Source: Cacajao melanocephalus (taxonomy: Eukaryota; Chordata; Mammalia; Primates; Pitheciidae). Taken from it: 64,000 nucleotides of DNA. Below the pieces are notes generated by a model. The model did no database searches and was not told the DNA's origin. It worked only from the letters and a program-made list of their open reading frames with translations. The position numbers were made by a program, and so were the translations under genes. Shown here in pieces: positions 50,286 through 64,000 of this stretch. The first letter of the stretch is position 1. The number at the start of each line of letters is the position of its first letter. The stretch lies in assembly GCA_963573385.1 (NCBI GenBank), contig CAUYLG010026600.1, forward strand, positions 62,001-126,000, given 5' to 3'.

Positions 50286-50830
50286 GAATAGAACACATGC
50301 TCCAGAGTAACCTCTTCAACATGTTTCATCCTCTTGGTCATACTGATTGGTTCAAGGATGGACTCTAGGACCAAGCCAGACTCAGTAGGAGTGAGATACC
50401 TCAATTACGGAGACTTATGTTCAACCCTGCATCTCCAGAAGCCACAACATGGGCCTCAAAAATGAAGCTAGCGCAGTGGAAGGAGCAATGAGGAAATTAG
50501 AGAGGCTGAGTTGAATATAAATACACGCAAAGCCGGCTCTGTTTCCGGACGTTTTGGTAATAGATCACAAAATAATCATTTTTCTTTTCCGAAATTACTT
50601 TTAAGTAACTTTTCTGTTACTTTTCAATAAATAGACCTGTTTTACAGAGGTTGTCCATATTTGCAGAGTGGGGAGGACAGCTTACGTAAACTTGTGTCTT
50701 TTGAAGGGGCTTAAATGAGGAGGAGGATACGTGGATGCTTGCCATTCATTGAGGATTCTGCATCCATTCCCCCAATCCTTGTTATGGTCTCAAATTTTCA
50801 CATGCAAGTCAACCATTCTTACATTCAGCA
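50286..50830. other. Unassigned DNA
   Basis: No recognised family. It contains a 'gtttccggacgtttt' CpG-containing patch near 50540 in otherwise AT-rich DNA. Confidence 0.45.
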
Positions 50831-51285
50831 TATGCAGCCAGGGTGTGGATCAACCCCAGCTCCAGGTGTGGAACACATGAGGCAGCCTAAGCCACAATGA
50901 TTGGTTCAAGAGTGAGCACTTGGCTTAAGCCTTTCCAATCACAGTGAAACTCAGTACTTCTGTGGGCGCTCCTGGAAGAGAATCTGTCATTTCTAATGGC
51001 CTTAAACTTTGAAGCATGTGGGATGGTGGCGGCTGACACAATCCTGCCATGTGAATGAAGCACCCACATGTAAGCAGAGCCAGCACATCAGGAGTCAGAG
51101 CAGAGAGCTGGAAAATAACACTGGCAAAAGAAAAGACATTGTTTAATCCTGCGTATCCAGCTATGCCTGAAAGAAAGCTTACCACAGGACTCTTCAGTTA
51201 CCTGAGTCAATACATTGATCTTTACTTAAGTCTATTTAGGATGTTTTTTCTGTTGCTTTCAACAGAAGAGTCCTAACTGATGCCG
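50831..51285 (+). mobile_element. Probable ancient LTR-like repeat, plus strand
   Basis: The order 'gattggttcaagagtgagca', 'cctttccaatcacagtgaaa', 'ccagctatgcctgaaagaaa', 'cttcagttacctgagtcaat', 'tcaacagaagagtcctaact' matches a dispersed ancient repeat I remember as LTR-like, ending with a 'gagtcctgac' phrase. Family and boundaries are uncertain. Frames of 60-86 codons across it are incidental. Confidence 0.5.
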
Positions 51286-52382
51286 TATGTGGTTAGTTGT
51301 TCCTGGGGGGATTGAATTATGTAGGCACAAGCAACTTTCATGCAGCATGTATTAGAATAAAAGACATATAAGATCCTATTGAATTATTTCTTTACACATA
51401 TCCACTTTCACTCAATAATTATTGATATGTGCTGTCACTCTGTTCACTGCTGTAAATACAAAAAGATACACTGCCCAAGAGGAGCCTACAAGAAAGTAAA
51501 AAAGAAGAAAAAAGGAAGATGTGTAAACAAACACAGGCAATATTTATGGGCACCTGCCAAGATGGAAGGTTCTATTGCACGTATGGTTGACCTGATACAA
51601 ACGATCCCTGATGGAATTTCAGGAAGTCCATGAACCCTGCAAAATATTGAGTGTATGAGCCTGTAAACCCATTTCAGAGAGAGTGTGTAGAGCTGTCATC
51701 AGCAAAGCAAAAAGATACTTTAAGAAATGTTTAAGAATTACTGATGAATATATTATTGTGAAAACACAAAATTTAAAGAAGTCAATAGTAAAATTGTAAC
51801 TGCGTTGAGAATATGTTAAGGAAATGCTCATATTTCTGTTCCTAGAAGAATACATGGTTGCTACTCAATATACATTGGAGAAATGAATTAACAAATGACT
51901 AACTCACTCGGTCTGGAACGGTCAAGAAAGATATCAAGGAAAAATTAATGTGTTAATGAGTTGAAATTTAATGAAGGAATCAGAATTTACAAGGCAAACT
52001 GGACTGGTAATGTATTTGTTCTTTTGTGATGGTAAGTTTATATTATCTAAAATTGGATTTTTAAGCCCTTAAAAGTAAAATATAAAAATATCTACCCATA
52101 TTTTTGGACTGTCAGTACTATGTGGTCAAAGGTGCATATTTACATTGCTCACCCTTGAGTCAAGGAGAACAAGACATCTACTTAACACTTAGCGGTTGTA
52201 GAATAAATAATGTTTCATAATGAATTAATGAGTGAATACACATTGCACAATATTATGGAATTCTAACCCTTTATGTTTGTAAGTTTGGGGAGGATATGTC
52301 TATCAGTATCAGGAGATTAATCTGCCATACTCATAAAATGCTTGAACGGGTAAGTTTATTTTCCTTTCAATATAGCTATAAT
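51286..52382. other. Unassigned DNA
   Basis: No recognised repeat. An A-rich patch lies at 51495-51520. This is the 3'-side flank of the large L1 that follows; no convincing L1 target-site duplication was found. Confidence 0.45.
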
Positions 52383-52566
52383 TTTTTTTCCCACTTTTAT
52401 TTTAGGTTCACAGGTACATGTGCAAGTTTGTTATATGGGTAAATTGTGTGTTACAGGAGTTTGATGCACAAATGATTTCATCACCCAGGTAGTGACCATA
52501 GCACCCGATAGGTAGTTTTTTCACCTTTCCTCTCCCCCTACTCTACCCTCTAGTAGGCCCTGGTGT

Positions 52567-52848
52567 CTACTGTTCCCCTCTTGGTGTCCACATGTACTGA
52601 ATGTTTAGCTCCAACTTGTAAGGGAAGACATGCACTTTTTGGTTTTCTGATCCTGTGTTGATTTGCTCAGGATAATGGCCTCCAGCTGCATCCATGTTGT
52701 TGCAAAGGACATGATTTTGTTCTTTTTTAATGGCTATGTAGTATTCCATGGTATATACGTACCACATTTTCTTTATCTGGTCCACTATTAATGTGCATCT
52801 AGGTTGATTCCATGTCTTTGCTGTTGTGAATAGCGCTGTGATGTGCAT
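52567..52848 (-). pseudogene. L1 ORF2 C-terminal fragment
   Basis: A 93-codon frame with the ORF2p C-terminal signatures 'LFTTAKTWNQPRC' and 'KKMWYVYTMEYYIAIKKE'. The cysteine-rich C-terminal zinc-knuckle-type region lies just upstream in ORF2p but is not intact here. Remnant of the full-length L1. Confidence 0.88.
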
Positions 52849-54136
52849 TAGAGTGCATACGTATTTTTGGTAAAATGGTTTATATATTTATGGCTATGAC
52901 TCAGTAATGAGATTACTGGGTTGAATGGTAGTTCTAAGATTTTTGGAAATCTCCAAACTGCATTCCACAGTAGCTGAACTAATTTACATTCCCACCAGCA
53001 GTGTATAAGCATTCCTTTTTCTCCACAACCTCATCAACATCTGTTACTTTCTGACTTTATAATAAGTCACTCTGACTGCTGTGAGATGGTATCTCATTGT
53101 GGTTTTGATTTGCATTTCTCTAATGATTCCTGACGTTGAGCATTTTCTATATGCTTTTTGGCTGCACGTATGTGTTCTTTTCAGAAGTGTCCATTCGTGT
53201 CCTTCACTCATTTTTAATGGAGTTGAGTTTTGATTTTTAATGAAGCCGTTAAGTTTTTTAAATAGATTCTTTGTCAGATGCATAGTTGTCTGCTTTCTCT
53301 GTTGATAGTTTCTTTGTTGTGCAGAAACTCTTTAGTTTAATTAGACCCTACTTGTCTATTTTTGACTGTGTTGCTTTTGGAGACTTCATCATGAAACCTT
53401 TGTCAGGGCAAAGTCCAGAATGGTATGTACTCGGTTTTCTTCTAGTTTGTATCGTTTTAGGTCTTACATTTAAGTCTTTAATCCCTCTTGAGTTGATTTT
53501 CATATATGTTGAAAGGAAGAGGTCCCGTTTCAATCTTCTGCATATGGCTAGCCAGTTATCCATGCACCCTTTAATGAATAGGGAACCCTTTCTTTATTGC
53601 TTGTTACTGTCAACTTTGTTGAAGATCAGATGGTTGTAGGTGTGAGGCTTTATTTCTGGGTTCTCTAATCAGTTCCTTTAATCTAGGTGTCTATTTTTGT
53701 ACTAGTACGGTGCTGTTTTGGATACTGTAGCCTTGTAGCATAGTTTGAAGTTGAGTGGTGTGATGCCTCAGGCTGTATTCTTTTGTTTGCGATTGCTTTG
53801 GTGATTTGGTCTCCTTTTTGGTTCCACATAAATTTTGTAATAGTTTTCTCTAATTCTGTGAAAAAAATGGCATTGGTAGTTTGATAGGAATAACACTGAT
53901 TCTGTACATTGCTAATTGCTATTGTAAACGAGCAGTATGGCCATTTTAACAACATCAATTCTTCTTCTCTATGAGTATGGACTTATTTTTAACTTGTTTG
54001 TGTCCTCTCTGATTTCTTTCAGCAGTGTTTGGTAACTCTTGCTGTACAGATCTTTTATCTCCCCGGTTAGCTGTATTCCTAGGCATGTTCTTATTTTGTG
54101 GCTATTGTGAATGAGACTGTGCTCTTGATTTGGCTC

Positions 54137-54604
54137 TCAGCTTGGACGTTTTTTGGTGTATGGAAATGCTACTGATTTTTGTACATTGATTTTGTAACCT
54201 GAAATTTTACCAAAGTTGATTATCAGTTCTAAGAGTCCTTGGGCAGAGATTATGGGGTTTTCTAAGTCTAGAGTCATGTTACGTGAAAACAGAGAAAGTT
54301 TGACTTTCTCTCTCCCTATCTGGAAGAATTTTTTTTCTTTCTCTTGTCTGATTGCTCTAGCTAGGCCTTCCAGTACTATGTTAAATATGTGTGGTGAGAG
54401 TGGACATCCTTGTCTTGTTCTGGTTCTCAATAAGAGTGCTCCCAGCTTTTGCCCATTCAATAGGATGTTGGTTGTGGGTTTGTCATAGGCAGCTTTTACT
54501 ATTTTGAGGTGTGTTCCTTCAACACCTAGATTGTTGAGTGTTTTTAACATAAAGAGATGTTGAATTTTATTGAAAGAATTGTCTCTGTCTATTGAGATAA
54601 TCAA
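54137..54604 (-). pseudogene. L1 ORF2 reverse-transcriptase fragment, catalytic motif lost
   Basis: The longest open frame in the window (155 codons). It covers reverse-transcriptase fingers and palm: '[20 protein letters not shown]' is the conserved region, followed at the expected spacing by '[15 protein letters not shown]' where active L1s have FADD. The two catalytic aspartates are replaced by R and N, and alanine by S (codons at 54278-54286), without a frameshift. Even if the frame were restored, this domain would lack its metal-binding pair. Confidence 0.93.
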
Positions 54605-55561
54605 GTCGTTTTGTTCTTAGTTTTGTTAATATGATGAATCACATTTATTGATTTGCATATATTGAAACAACCTTGCATTCCAGGAATAAAGCTTACTTGA
54701 TTGTGGTAAATGAGCTTTATGATGTGCTGCTGGATTTTGTTTGCTAGTATTTTGTTGAGTGTTTTTGCACCTATGTTCATCAGGGATGTTAGCCTGTTTT
54801 GTTTTTTTGTTTTCTCTTTATCAGCTTTTGGTATCTGAATGATGGTGGCCTCACAGAATGAGTTGGAGAGGAATCCTCACTTCTTCATTTTTAGGAATAT
54901 TTTCAATACAGCTGGTACCAGCTCTTTATATACCTGGTAGAATTTAAATGTTAATTCGTTTGGTCCACAGCTTTTTCTGGTTGGTAGTTTATTTTCTTTT
55001 CTAACTATTTCAATTTTGGAACTTTAATTGATCTGTTCTGGATTTCACTTTTTTTTCATGGTTCTGTCTCAGGTGGGATGTTTAAAGGAATTTATCCATC
55101 TCTTGTAGGTGTTCTGGTTTGTATGCAGAGGTGTTTGTAATGGTCTCTCTGTGGGGTCAGTAGTAATGTCACCTTTGCATTTCTGATTGTGTTTATCTGG
55201 ATATCTCTCTTCTTAAAAATCTAGCTAGCTTCCTATCAATCTTGTTTATTATTTCAAATAACAAACTTTTGGTTTTGTTATACTTTGGTAGGGATTCTCA
55301 CATCTCAATTTCCTTCAGTTCAGCTCTGATTTTGCTTAATTTATTTTCTGCTAGCTTTAAGGTAGGTTTGCCCTTATATTTCTAGTTCCTCTAGGTGTGA
55401 TGTTAGGTTGTTAATTTGAGATCTTTCTAACTTCTTTATGTAGGCATTTAGTGCTATAAATTTTCCTCTTAATGCTGCATTATTTGGAATATTATATCTT
55501 TATTTTCATTAGTTTCAAAGATGTTTTTGATTTCTGCCCTAATTTTATTCTCTACCCAAAG

Positions 55562-56690
55562 TCATTCAGGATCATGTTGTTTAATTTTCATGTAATTGTA
55601 TGGTTTTGAGAGATCTTCTTGGTATTGATTTCTACTTTTATAGTGCTGTAGTCTGAGAGTGTGGTTGGTATGATTTTGAGTTTTTAAATTTGTTGAGAAT
55701 TGCTTTATGGCCAAGCATCTGGTCAGTCTTAGAGTATGTGCCATGTGCAGATGAGAAGAAGGTATATTTTGTTGTTGTTGAGTGTAATATTCTGTAGATA
55801 TCTGGTAGGTCCTTTGGTCAAGTGTCGAGTTTATGTCCTGAATATCTTTGTTAGTTTTCTGCCTCAGTAATCTGTCTGACACTCAGTGGAGTGTTGAAGT
55901 CTCCCACTATCATTCTGTGGTTATCTAAGATTCTTCATATGTTTCTAAGAGCTTGTTTTACGACTCTGGGTGCTCCAGTGTTGGTTTCATATATACATAG
56001 AAGAGTTAAGTCTTTTATTTGAATTGAACATTTTATCACTATGTAATGCCTTTCTTTATCCTTTTTAAAAAAATCATTGTTAGTTTAAAGTCTGTTTTGT
56101 CTGAAATAAGAATAGCAACTCCTTTTTTTTTTCCCATTTGCTTCGTGTATCTTTCTCCCTTCCTTTGCTTTGAGCCTATGGCTGTCATTGCATGTGAGAT
56201 GATTCTTTTGAAGGCAACATATTATTAAGTCTTGCTTCTTTGTCCAACTTGCCACTCTGTGTCTTTTTTTTTCTTTTGAGACAGAGTATCTGCCCTCCAG
56301 GCTGGAGTGCATGGCACAATCTTGACTCACTGCAGCCTTGACCTCCCAAGCTCAAATGATCCTCCCACCTCAACCTCCTGAGTAGCTGGGACTACAAGCA
56401 TGTGCCACCATGTCCAGATAATTTTAATTGTTTAAAATTAAAATTAACATAGACTTGCTATGTTGCCTAGGTTGGGCTCAAGCAATCTTCCTGCCTTATC
56501 CTCACAAATTGCTGAGATTACAGGTTTAAACCACCATGCCCAGCCACCATCTGTGTCTTTTACATCAGGCATTTAGCCCATTTACATTCAAGGTTAATAT
56601 AGATATTTGAGGATTTGATCCTGTCATCGTGTTGTCAGCTAGTTGTTATGTAGTCTTGATTGTACAGTTGCATGGTATCAGTAGGCTATG
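55562..56690 (-). pseudogene. L1 ORF2 N-terminal (endonuclease) region, decayed
   Basis: Antisense ORF2 5' coding sequence, split by the AluJ at 56268-56549. The longest frame (55562-55882) retains scattered ORF2p words such as 'MSDRLLRQKTNKDIQDINST'. Catalytic endonuclease residues cannot be followed through the frame breaks. Confidence 0.75.
56268..56549 (-). mobile_element. AluJ-like element inside the full-length L1, minus strand
   Basis: Old antisense Alu: 'ggctggagtgcatggcacaa', 'cactgcagccttgacctccc' (AluJ wording), 'gtagctgggactacaagcat', a diverged A-rich linker and end 'accatgcccagcc'. The exact 12-bp 'tctgtgtctttt' at 56256-56267 and 56550-56561 is its target-site duplication, taken from L1 sequence. 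The host L1 must predate an AluJ-era insertion. Confidence 0.95.
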
Positions 56691-56693
56691 TAC

Positions 56694-57116
56694 TTAAATG
56701 TGTTTCTGTGGTAGAAGGTACTGATATTTCCCTTCCACGTTTAGCACTCCCTTGAGGACCTTTAGTAAGGCAGGTATATTGGTTATGGATTCCCTTAGCA
56801 TTTGCTTGTCTGAAGAGGATTTTATATGTCCTTTGCTTATGAAGCTTATTTTGACTGGATATACAATTCTTGGATAGAATTTCTTTTCTTTAAGGATGCT
56901 GAATATAGGGCTCTGATCTCTTCTGGCTTGTGACATTTCTGCTGAAAGGTCCACTGTTAGCCTGGTGGAGTTCCCTTTGCATCTGACCAGCACTTTCTCT
57001 CTAGCTGCTTTTAATAATATTTCTTTTGTATTGACTTTGGAGAATCTGATGACTATGTGTCTGGGGGATGGTAATCTTTTACCTTGCCAGGTTCTCTGAA
57101 TTTTCTGAATTTGCAT
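56694..57116 (-). pseudogene. L1 ORF1 C-terminal fragment (RRM/CTD)
   Basis: A 140-codon frame matching the C-terminal two-fifths of ORF1p, the RNA-binding chaperone: 'PRHIVIRFSKVNTKEILLKA' (RRM part), 'RLTVDLSAEMSQARRDQSPI' and 'SDKQMLRESITNIPALLKVL' (C-terminal domain). It ends near the family's normal stop. The N-terminal part is disrupted. Confidence 0.92.
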
Positions 57117-57600
57117 GTCAACCTCTCTAGCAAGGTTGGGGAAATTTTCATGGAAATATTCTCAAAGATGTTTTCCAAGTTGCTTACTCTCTCTCCATCT
57201 CTTTCAGGAATGCCAATGAATTGTAGGTTTGATTTCTTAACATAATCTCATGTTTCTTGGAGGTTTCATTAATTTAAAAATTATTCTATCTTAATTTTTT
57301 CTGCCTCTGTTGATTGAAAGGAATGGTCTTTGAGCTCTGAGATTCTTTCCCCAGTGTGGTCTTTTTCTGTTATTAATGCTTCCAATTGCATTCTGAAATT
57401 CTTATAGTGAATTTTTTATTTCCAGAAGTTCAGTTTGTTTCTTTCCTAAAATGTCTATGCCATCTTGCAATTCATGGATCATTTTATTCTATGCCTTGGA
57501 TTGAGTTTCAACCTTCTGTATGTAGATGAGCTTCCTTGTCATCCAGATTCTGGATTATCTGCCATTTCAGCCATTTTACTTTGTTTACGAACCACTGTTG
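57117..57600 (-). pseudogene. L1 ORF1 N-terminal/coiled-coil region, decayed
   Basis: The antisense continuation of ORF1 contains the Gln/Glu/Leu-rich coiled-coil coding texture ('gagctctgagattctttccc', 'attgcattctgaaattct') but no long frame. The exact ORF1 start was not located. Confidence 0.65.
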
Positions 57601-58863
57601 GTGGCTACTGCAGTCATTTGGAGGTAAGGAGACTCTAGAGTTGCCAGAGTTCTTGCACTGATTCTTTCTCATGTATGTGGGCTGACGTTCCTTTAGTCTT
57701 TGAAGCTGTTATCTTTCAGATGGGGCTTTTTGCTTTCACACTGTTTGACGCCCTGGAGAATTTGACCATCATATAAATAGGATCTAGTGGACTGGCTTCA
57801 TTTCTAAATGATTTCAGAGGGTCAAGGCTCAACTCAGCACTTGTAGGCTACATGCTCTAACTCTGGGGGAACTGGGACTAGGCTTGTGGCTTTGTTCTTT
57901 GGCCCCTCAAGGTTAAGCACCTTCTGTGCTAGACTGGCTGAGGTGCACCCTGTCTGCTGGCAACAACACTCTGATAGGGGCTGCTGGCAAAAACACTCCA
58001 GTAAGGTGACTATGGGTCCCCACACACATGCATACTGGTAGAACAGTGGGGGTCCTTGCACATGTATGTGCTGGCCAGGGGTCCTCACACACGTGTGTGT
58101 GCCAGCGGGGCAGCAGGGGAGGCCATGGGTGTGTGCATTCCCCTGAAGGGAACGCTGTAGCTGGATGCACTCTGTGGGCAGTTTGTCTGCAAAAGTGCTC
58201 TGACAGTTAGGTGGGGTCTGCCTGCAAAAGATCTATGGCAGTGGCCACAGACAAGCTGAGGCTGTGCTGCAAGCATGTGTGGCCAGGCAGGGATCCTGGG
58301 AGAGGCTAGCAGACCGGGGGTCACTCAGATCAGACTGGCCCTGTCCCATGGGCAAGACAGCCCTACTCTGATGAAGTCTGGCAGCCAACAGAGGCTAGAA
58401 ACACCTAGAGGACTATGGCAAGCCTTGGGGGATGGGTGCCCATGGTGTTACTCCACGGCAGCCATCCCATGCCAAACCCTCTGGGCTCCACATAGGCTTG
58501 AGTTCTGTCTCTGTCCACTCTCTGGACAGTTCTCCCTGCCAGCTCAGATGTCCCTGGGGGTGGTGAGGTCTTCCACAGCTGGGATCCCAGATATCCATGG
58601 CAAGAGTAGGCCACTCCATGCCTATCTCACCCACCCCTAGGAGCTGCTCAGGGCCAGGAATGAGTCCTGCAACTTGGCAACCCTGTGAAGAGTTCCCAGC
58701 TTCCTTCTGTTCCAGCCCAGGGTCTGTATCCTCCCTCTGTCCACTCTCAATGGCTTATTCCCAAAGATCCGTTTGGAGTGTGTCAGTCTACTTGATGGTC
58801 TGGTCTCTCTCTATGGGAGAAGCTCTTCCTGGCTGCATCTAGTCAGCCATCTTGGCTGTCCCC
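57601..58863 (-). promoter_or_regulatory. L1 5'UTR (internal promoter region)
   Basis: About 1.2 kb of GC-richer sequence between ORF1 and the L1 5' end. In L1s this region holds the internal Pol II promoter and, in younger primate L1s, an antisense promoter. Here CpGs are largely lost ('cacacacgtgtgtgtgccag' patches), so I infer little activity. The terminal 'gccatcttggc' is the antisense of the L1 start, which in active L1s carries a YY1-type site. Open frames of 60-121 codons at 57834-58842 are incidental. Confidence 0.85.
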
Positions 58864-61615
<2,752 letters not shown>

Positions 61616-61623
61616 TAGTTTCC

Positions 61624-61929
61624 AGCCGGGCACGGTGGCTCACGCCTGTAATCCCAGCACTTTGGGAGGCTGAGGTGGGCAGAGTACGAGGTCAGGAGTT
61701 TGAGACCAGCCTGACCAACATGGTGAAACCCCGTCTCTACCAGAAATACAAAATTAGCCAGGCGTAGTGGCGCACACTTGTAATCCCAGCTACTCAGGAG
61801 CCTGAGGCAGGAGAATCGCTTGAACCCGTGAGGCAGAGGTTGCAGTAAGCCGAGATGGTGCCACTGCACTCCAGCCTGGGTGACAAAGTGAGACTCAGTC
61901 TCAAAAGAACAACAACAAAAAAAAACCTA
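61624..61929 (+). mobile_element. Alu (AluS/Y-like), plus strand
   Basis: Complete dimer starting 'agccgggcacggtggctcac', with many CpGs retained, ending in an A-rich tail with 'aacaacaac'. The flanks 'tagtttcc' at 61616-61623 and 61930-61937 are a short target-site duplication (longer if mismatches are allowed). Confidence 0.95.
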
Positions 61930-61937
61930 TAGTTTCC

Positions 61938-62345
61938 TCAGACCCCAGCCTAGTTCTACTGAGGCAGGTCTCTGGAGAGGAGCCCAGGTTTACTAAGTCC
62001 CTACTTAATTCTCTGCCCACCAACATTTGAAAATCGCTGAGCTGGAGCATGGTGGAAGTACACAGACAGAGAAAAAAATCTGGTTTGCCAAATCAGTCCC
62101 ATCAAATCAAGGCGGAGATGCAGTAACAGAAAGCCCCAGGCACACTTGCTATCCTGGTAACTAACTAGAGCCCTCAGGTACCTCATGATGCTAGAATCTG
62201 CTTTTATCTTAAAGAGAGGTTTACATTCATAAATTATAGTAGAATTAAAAGTTTATAGATTAGTCTCATATTTTTCAATAAATAAACTTTGACTATTCTT
62301 TATGAGCTCTTTACATTGAATTTGTTTCTAAAATAGTAAACATAT
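61938..62345. other. Unassigned DNA
   Basis: Short spacer between two plus-strand Alus; no element recognised. Confidence 0.5.
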
Positions 62346-62668
62346 GCCAGTGTGGTGGTTCACACCTATAATCCCAGCACTTTGAGAGATTGAGGCAAGA
62401 GGATCACTTGAGGCCACGAGTTTCAGGCCAGCCTGGGCAACACAGGGAGACCACATCTCTACAAAAAATAAAAGTAAAAATAAAAATTAGCCGGACATGG
62501 TGACGTGCACCTGCAGTTCTTGCTACTCGGTAGGCTAAGGTGGGTGGATCCCTTGAGCCCAGGATTTTGAGACTATAGTGAGCTATGATATCACCACTGC
62601 CCTCCAGCCCAGGGGACAGAGCTAGACTCGATCATCTCAAAAACAACAACCATAAAAATAAATAAAAA
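62346..62668 (+). mobile_element. AluJ-like element, plus strand
   Basis: Old dimer: 'tgccagtgtggtggttcaca', 'gatcacttgaggccacgagt', 'cccttgagcccaggattttg', tail after 'catctcaaaa'. Many substitutions. Confidence 0.93.
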
Positions 62669-63684
62669 AATGTAGACATGCTCATAGAGAATTTGCACAT
62701 TACCTGTGAATTCTAAAAGCACGAAATTCTTTTTTGAGATTAATGTGTGCATAAGAGCGTAATCCTTTTTCACTTATATGTGTCACATAAACAGTGTATG
62801 AGAACAACAAAGGGTGTGCCTATTTTTGTGTTTTCAGGATGCATTCAGTGTGAAAAAAGAAAATATCTCGGGGTTGTTATTTACTTGATTTATGGAGTGG
62901 ACATATTTCAGTAATGGCCTTCATTAGATAAGAAGATATTCTGGATTTGCCTGCTTTTCTGTGTTAAAATTATTTGGCAGATGTTAATTTTATATATTTG
63001 AGAAGACAAAAAACATATCACGTTTTTATAATATAAAGGTAGAATAAGAAACCCATCGCTCAATGCATAACAATTTTATCCATTTAAATAGGAATGAAAG
63101 CACTGATTCCCATGAAAATAAGCATGATCAAATAATGTAAGAGCTTTGAATCTTGGAAGGTTATAAACATAATGGCCCCCTGAACAGTAATCCTGGAGCT
63201 ATGATATATGTGTAGATTGTCTCTGCAATGTTCTCTTGTTCAGAGTACATCTTGTCAGCAGATCCCTCAATATAATGTATTTGCAACTGTCTACTCTTCA
63301 GCAGCCTTCTGAAATGTGCTGGTGCTATTAAACTTCTCTATTCCATTAGTCACACTCCTAGGTAAAAGCTACGTAGGAGTTTCTAGACTCCACAGCCTGC
63401 TTTCCTGATAAATGAAACCTACATTCCAGCCAAGCTATTTGCTCTTCCTTGCCACAATGCAATATTTTAGCTGATAAGCTAACAAGAATCAACATTTACT
63501 AATCTAGCTAACAACTTCTCCAAACGTAGTTCTCATTTGGATTTTAGTGAACAGTGATGTTCATGAAGACGAACATTCAAGTTGCAATCTAAATTTCCTT
63601 AATGAAATCATCTCTTTCAGGAGAAAAGCCAATTTCCTTTGAGTATGATACAGTATCATTCTTAACAGAGCTCCAGCTTTTCTC
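62669..63684. other. Unassigned DNA
   Basis: No recognised repeat, RNA gene or exon in about 1 kb of AT-rich sequence. Confidence 0.45.
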
Positions 63685-63960
63685 TCCAGCCTCTTCCCTT
63701 GCCCCCTTTCAGTAGATCGTCACACTCTACACAGCCCACTTATGTCAGCAGTCCCACCAATGCCCTGGGCTCCTTTAACCTCCTGAGTCCTTGAACTTTG
63801 CTGTTCGTCTGAACTGTCCTTTTCCACTCTCTAGAAGACTTCTTTCTGCTCCCATTCAATGCCCTCAATTCCTGTCTATCCCTAGTCCCTCTTAAAATCC
63901 AACTGGAGGTTTACTGCTCTACTCTGAAGTCTCAAAACATGCTAATCTTCACAGATTATC
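63685..63960 (+). mobile_element. Probable L2 fragment, plus strand
   Basis: Pyrimidine-rich text with the L2 3' order: 'tccagcctcttcccttgccc', 'ccctgggctcctttaacctc', 'tctctagaagacttctttct', 'cttaaaatccaactggaggt'. Diverged; the assignment is by texture and a few phrases. The window ends 40 bp later. Confidence 0.42.
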
Positions 63961-64000
63961 TTGCATTGTAATAGTCGGCCTAGTTAGTATTATCTGCCCC

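Larger units (their letters stand above)
52383..58863 (-). mobile_element. Nearly full-length L1 (older L1PA/L1PB type), minus strand
   Basis: Both ends are present. The 3' end at 52383 has a poly-T then 'aggttcacaggtacatgtgc'; the 5' end at about 58863 reads 'tcagccatcttggctgtccc', the antisense of the L1 start. Without the AluJ at 56268-56549 it is about 6.2 kb, the normal L1 length. Order from the right: 5'UTR (about 57600-58863), ORF1, ORF2, 3'UTR. Both ORFs are broken by stops and frameshifts, and the reverse-transcriptase active-site motif is mutated, so it is dead. The 3'UTR and ORF1 wording indicate a primate L1 older than L1PA7, but the subfamily is a guess. Confidence 0.94.

Noticed and set aside
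57601..58863. CpG island or gene promoter
   Set aside because: The GC-richer stretch is L1 5'UTR with most CpGs lost; no gene follows on either strand.

Overview
The window is vertebrate, specifically primate and almost certainly human, nuclear DNA. It holds no recognisable cellular protein-coding gene or functional RNA gene. Evidence for this origin: many dimeric Alu elements in both orientations, L1 fragments of primate (L1P) and older mammalian (L1M) types, MaLR-type LTRs (THE1/MST/MLT1), MIR and L2 remnants, a MADE1 mariner MITE, low CpG content outside young Alus, and AT-rich spacer DNA. It reads as intergenic or deep intronic sequence. No bacterial-style operon, CRISPR array, tRNA or rRNA was seen. 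All family calls are by eye against remembered consensus features, so subfamily names are approximate.

Layout. 1-6.9 kb: an LTR-like piece, two Alus, and a rearranged minus-strand L1 (2829-6872) with a ~0.97 kb internal tandem duplication and its ORF2 joined directly to 5'UTR-like sequence. 6.9-16.3 kb: mostly unassigned AT-rich DNA with microsatellites. 16.35-17.05 kb: a long AT dinucleotide tract followed by a locus-specific minisatellite. 17.05-25.4 kb: plus-strand L1 fragments of several ages, including a 130-bp L1 tail with perfect target-site duplications. 25.8-28.4 kb: an ancient minus-strand L1M interrupted by an Alu and a MaLR LTR. 28.5-36.6 kb: Alus, MIRs, MaLR solo LTRs and another nested minus-strand L1M. 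37.2-38.3 kb: a large imperfect inverted repeat (arms ~300 bp) built from L1M sequence. 40.7-46.6 kb: LTRs, including one MaLR LTR that appears split by a local inversion with a duplicated breakpoint. 47-51.3 kb: L2, half a MADE1, a young-looking Alu and an LTR-like block. 52.38-58.86 kb: a nearly full-length (3'UTR to 5'UTR) but dead minus-strand L1 carrying an AluJ. 58.9-64 kb: Alus, unassigned sequence and a probable L2.

The only coding-like stretches are decayed L1 ORF1 and ORF2 fragments. One 141-codon open frame (21293-21718, minus) lies outside recognised repeats but is about what chance predicts. No undescribed biological system was found. The observations most worth checking are structural: the LTR-splitting inversion (45762-46615), the L1-derived inverted repeat (37172-38343), the L1 tandem duplication (3336-5598) and the minisatellite with its flanking AT tract (16349-17054).
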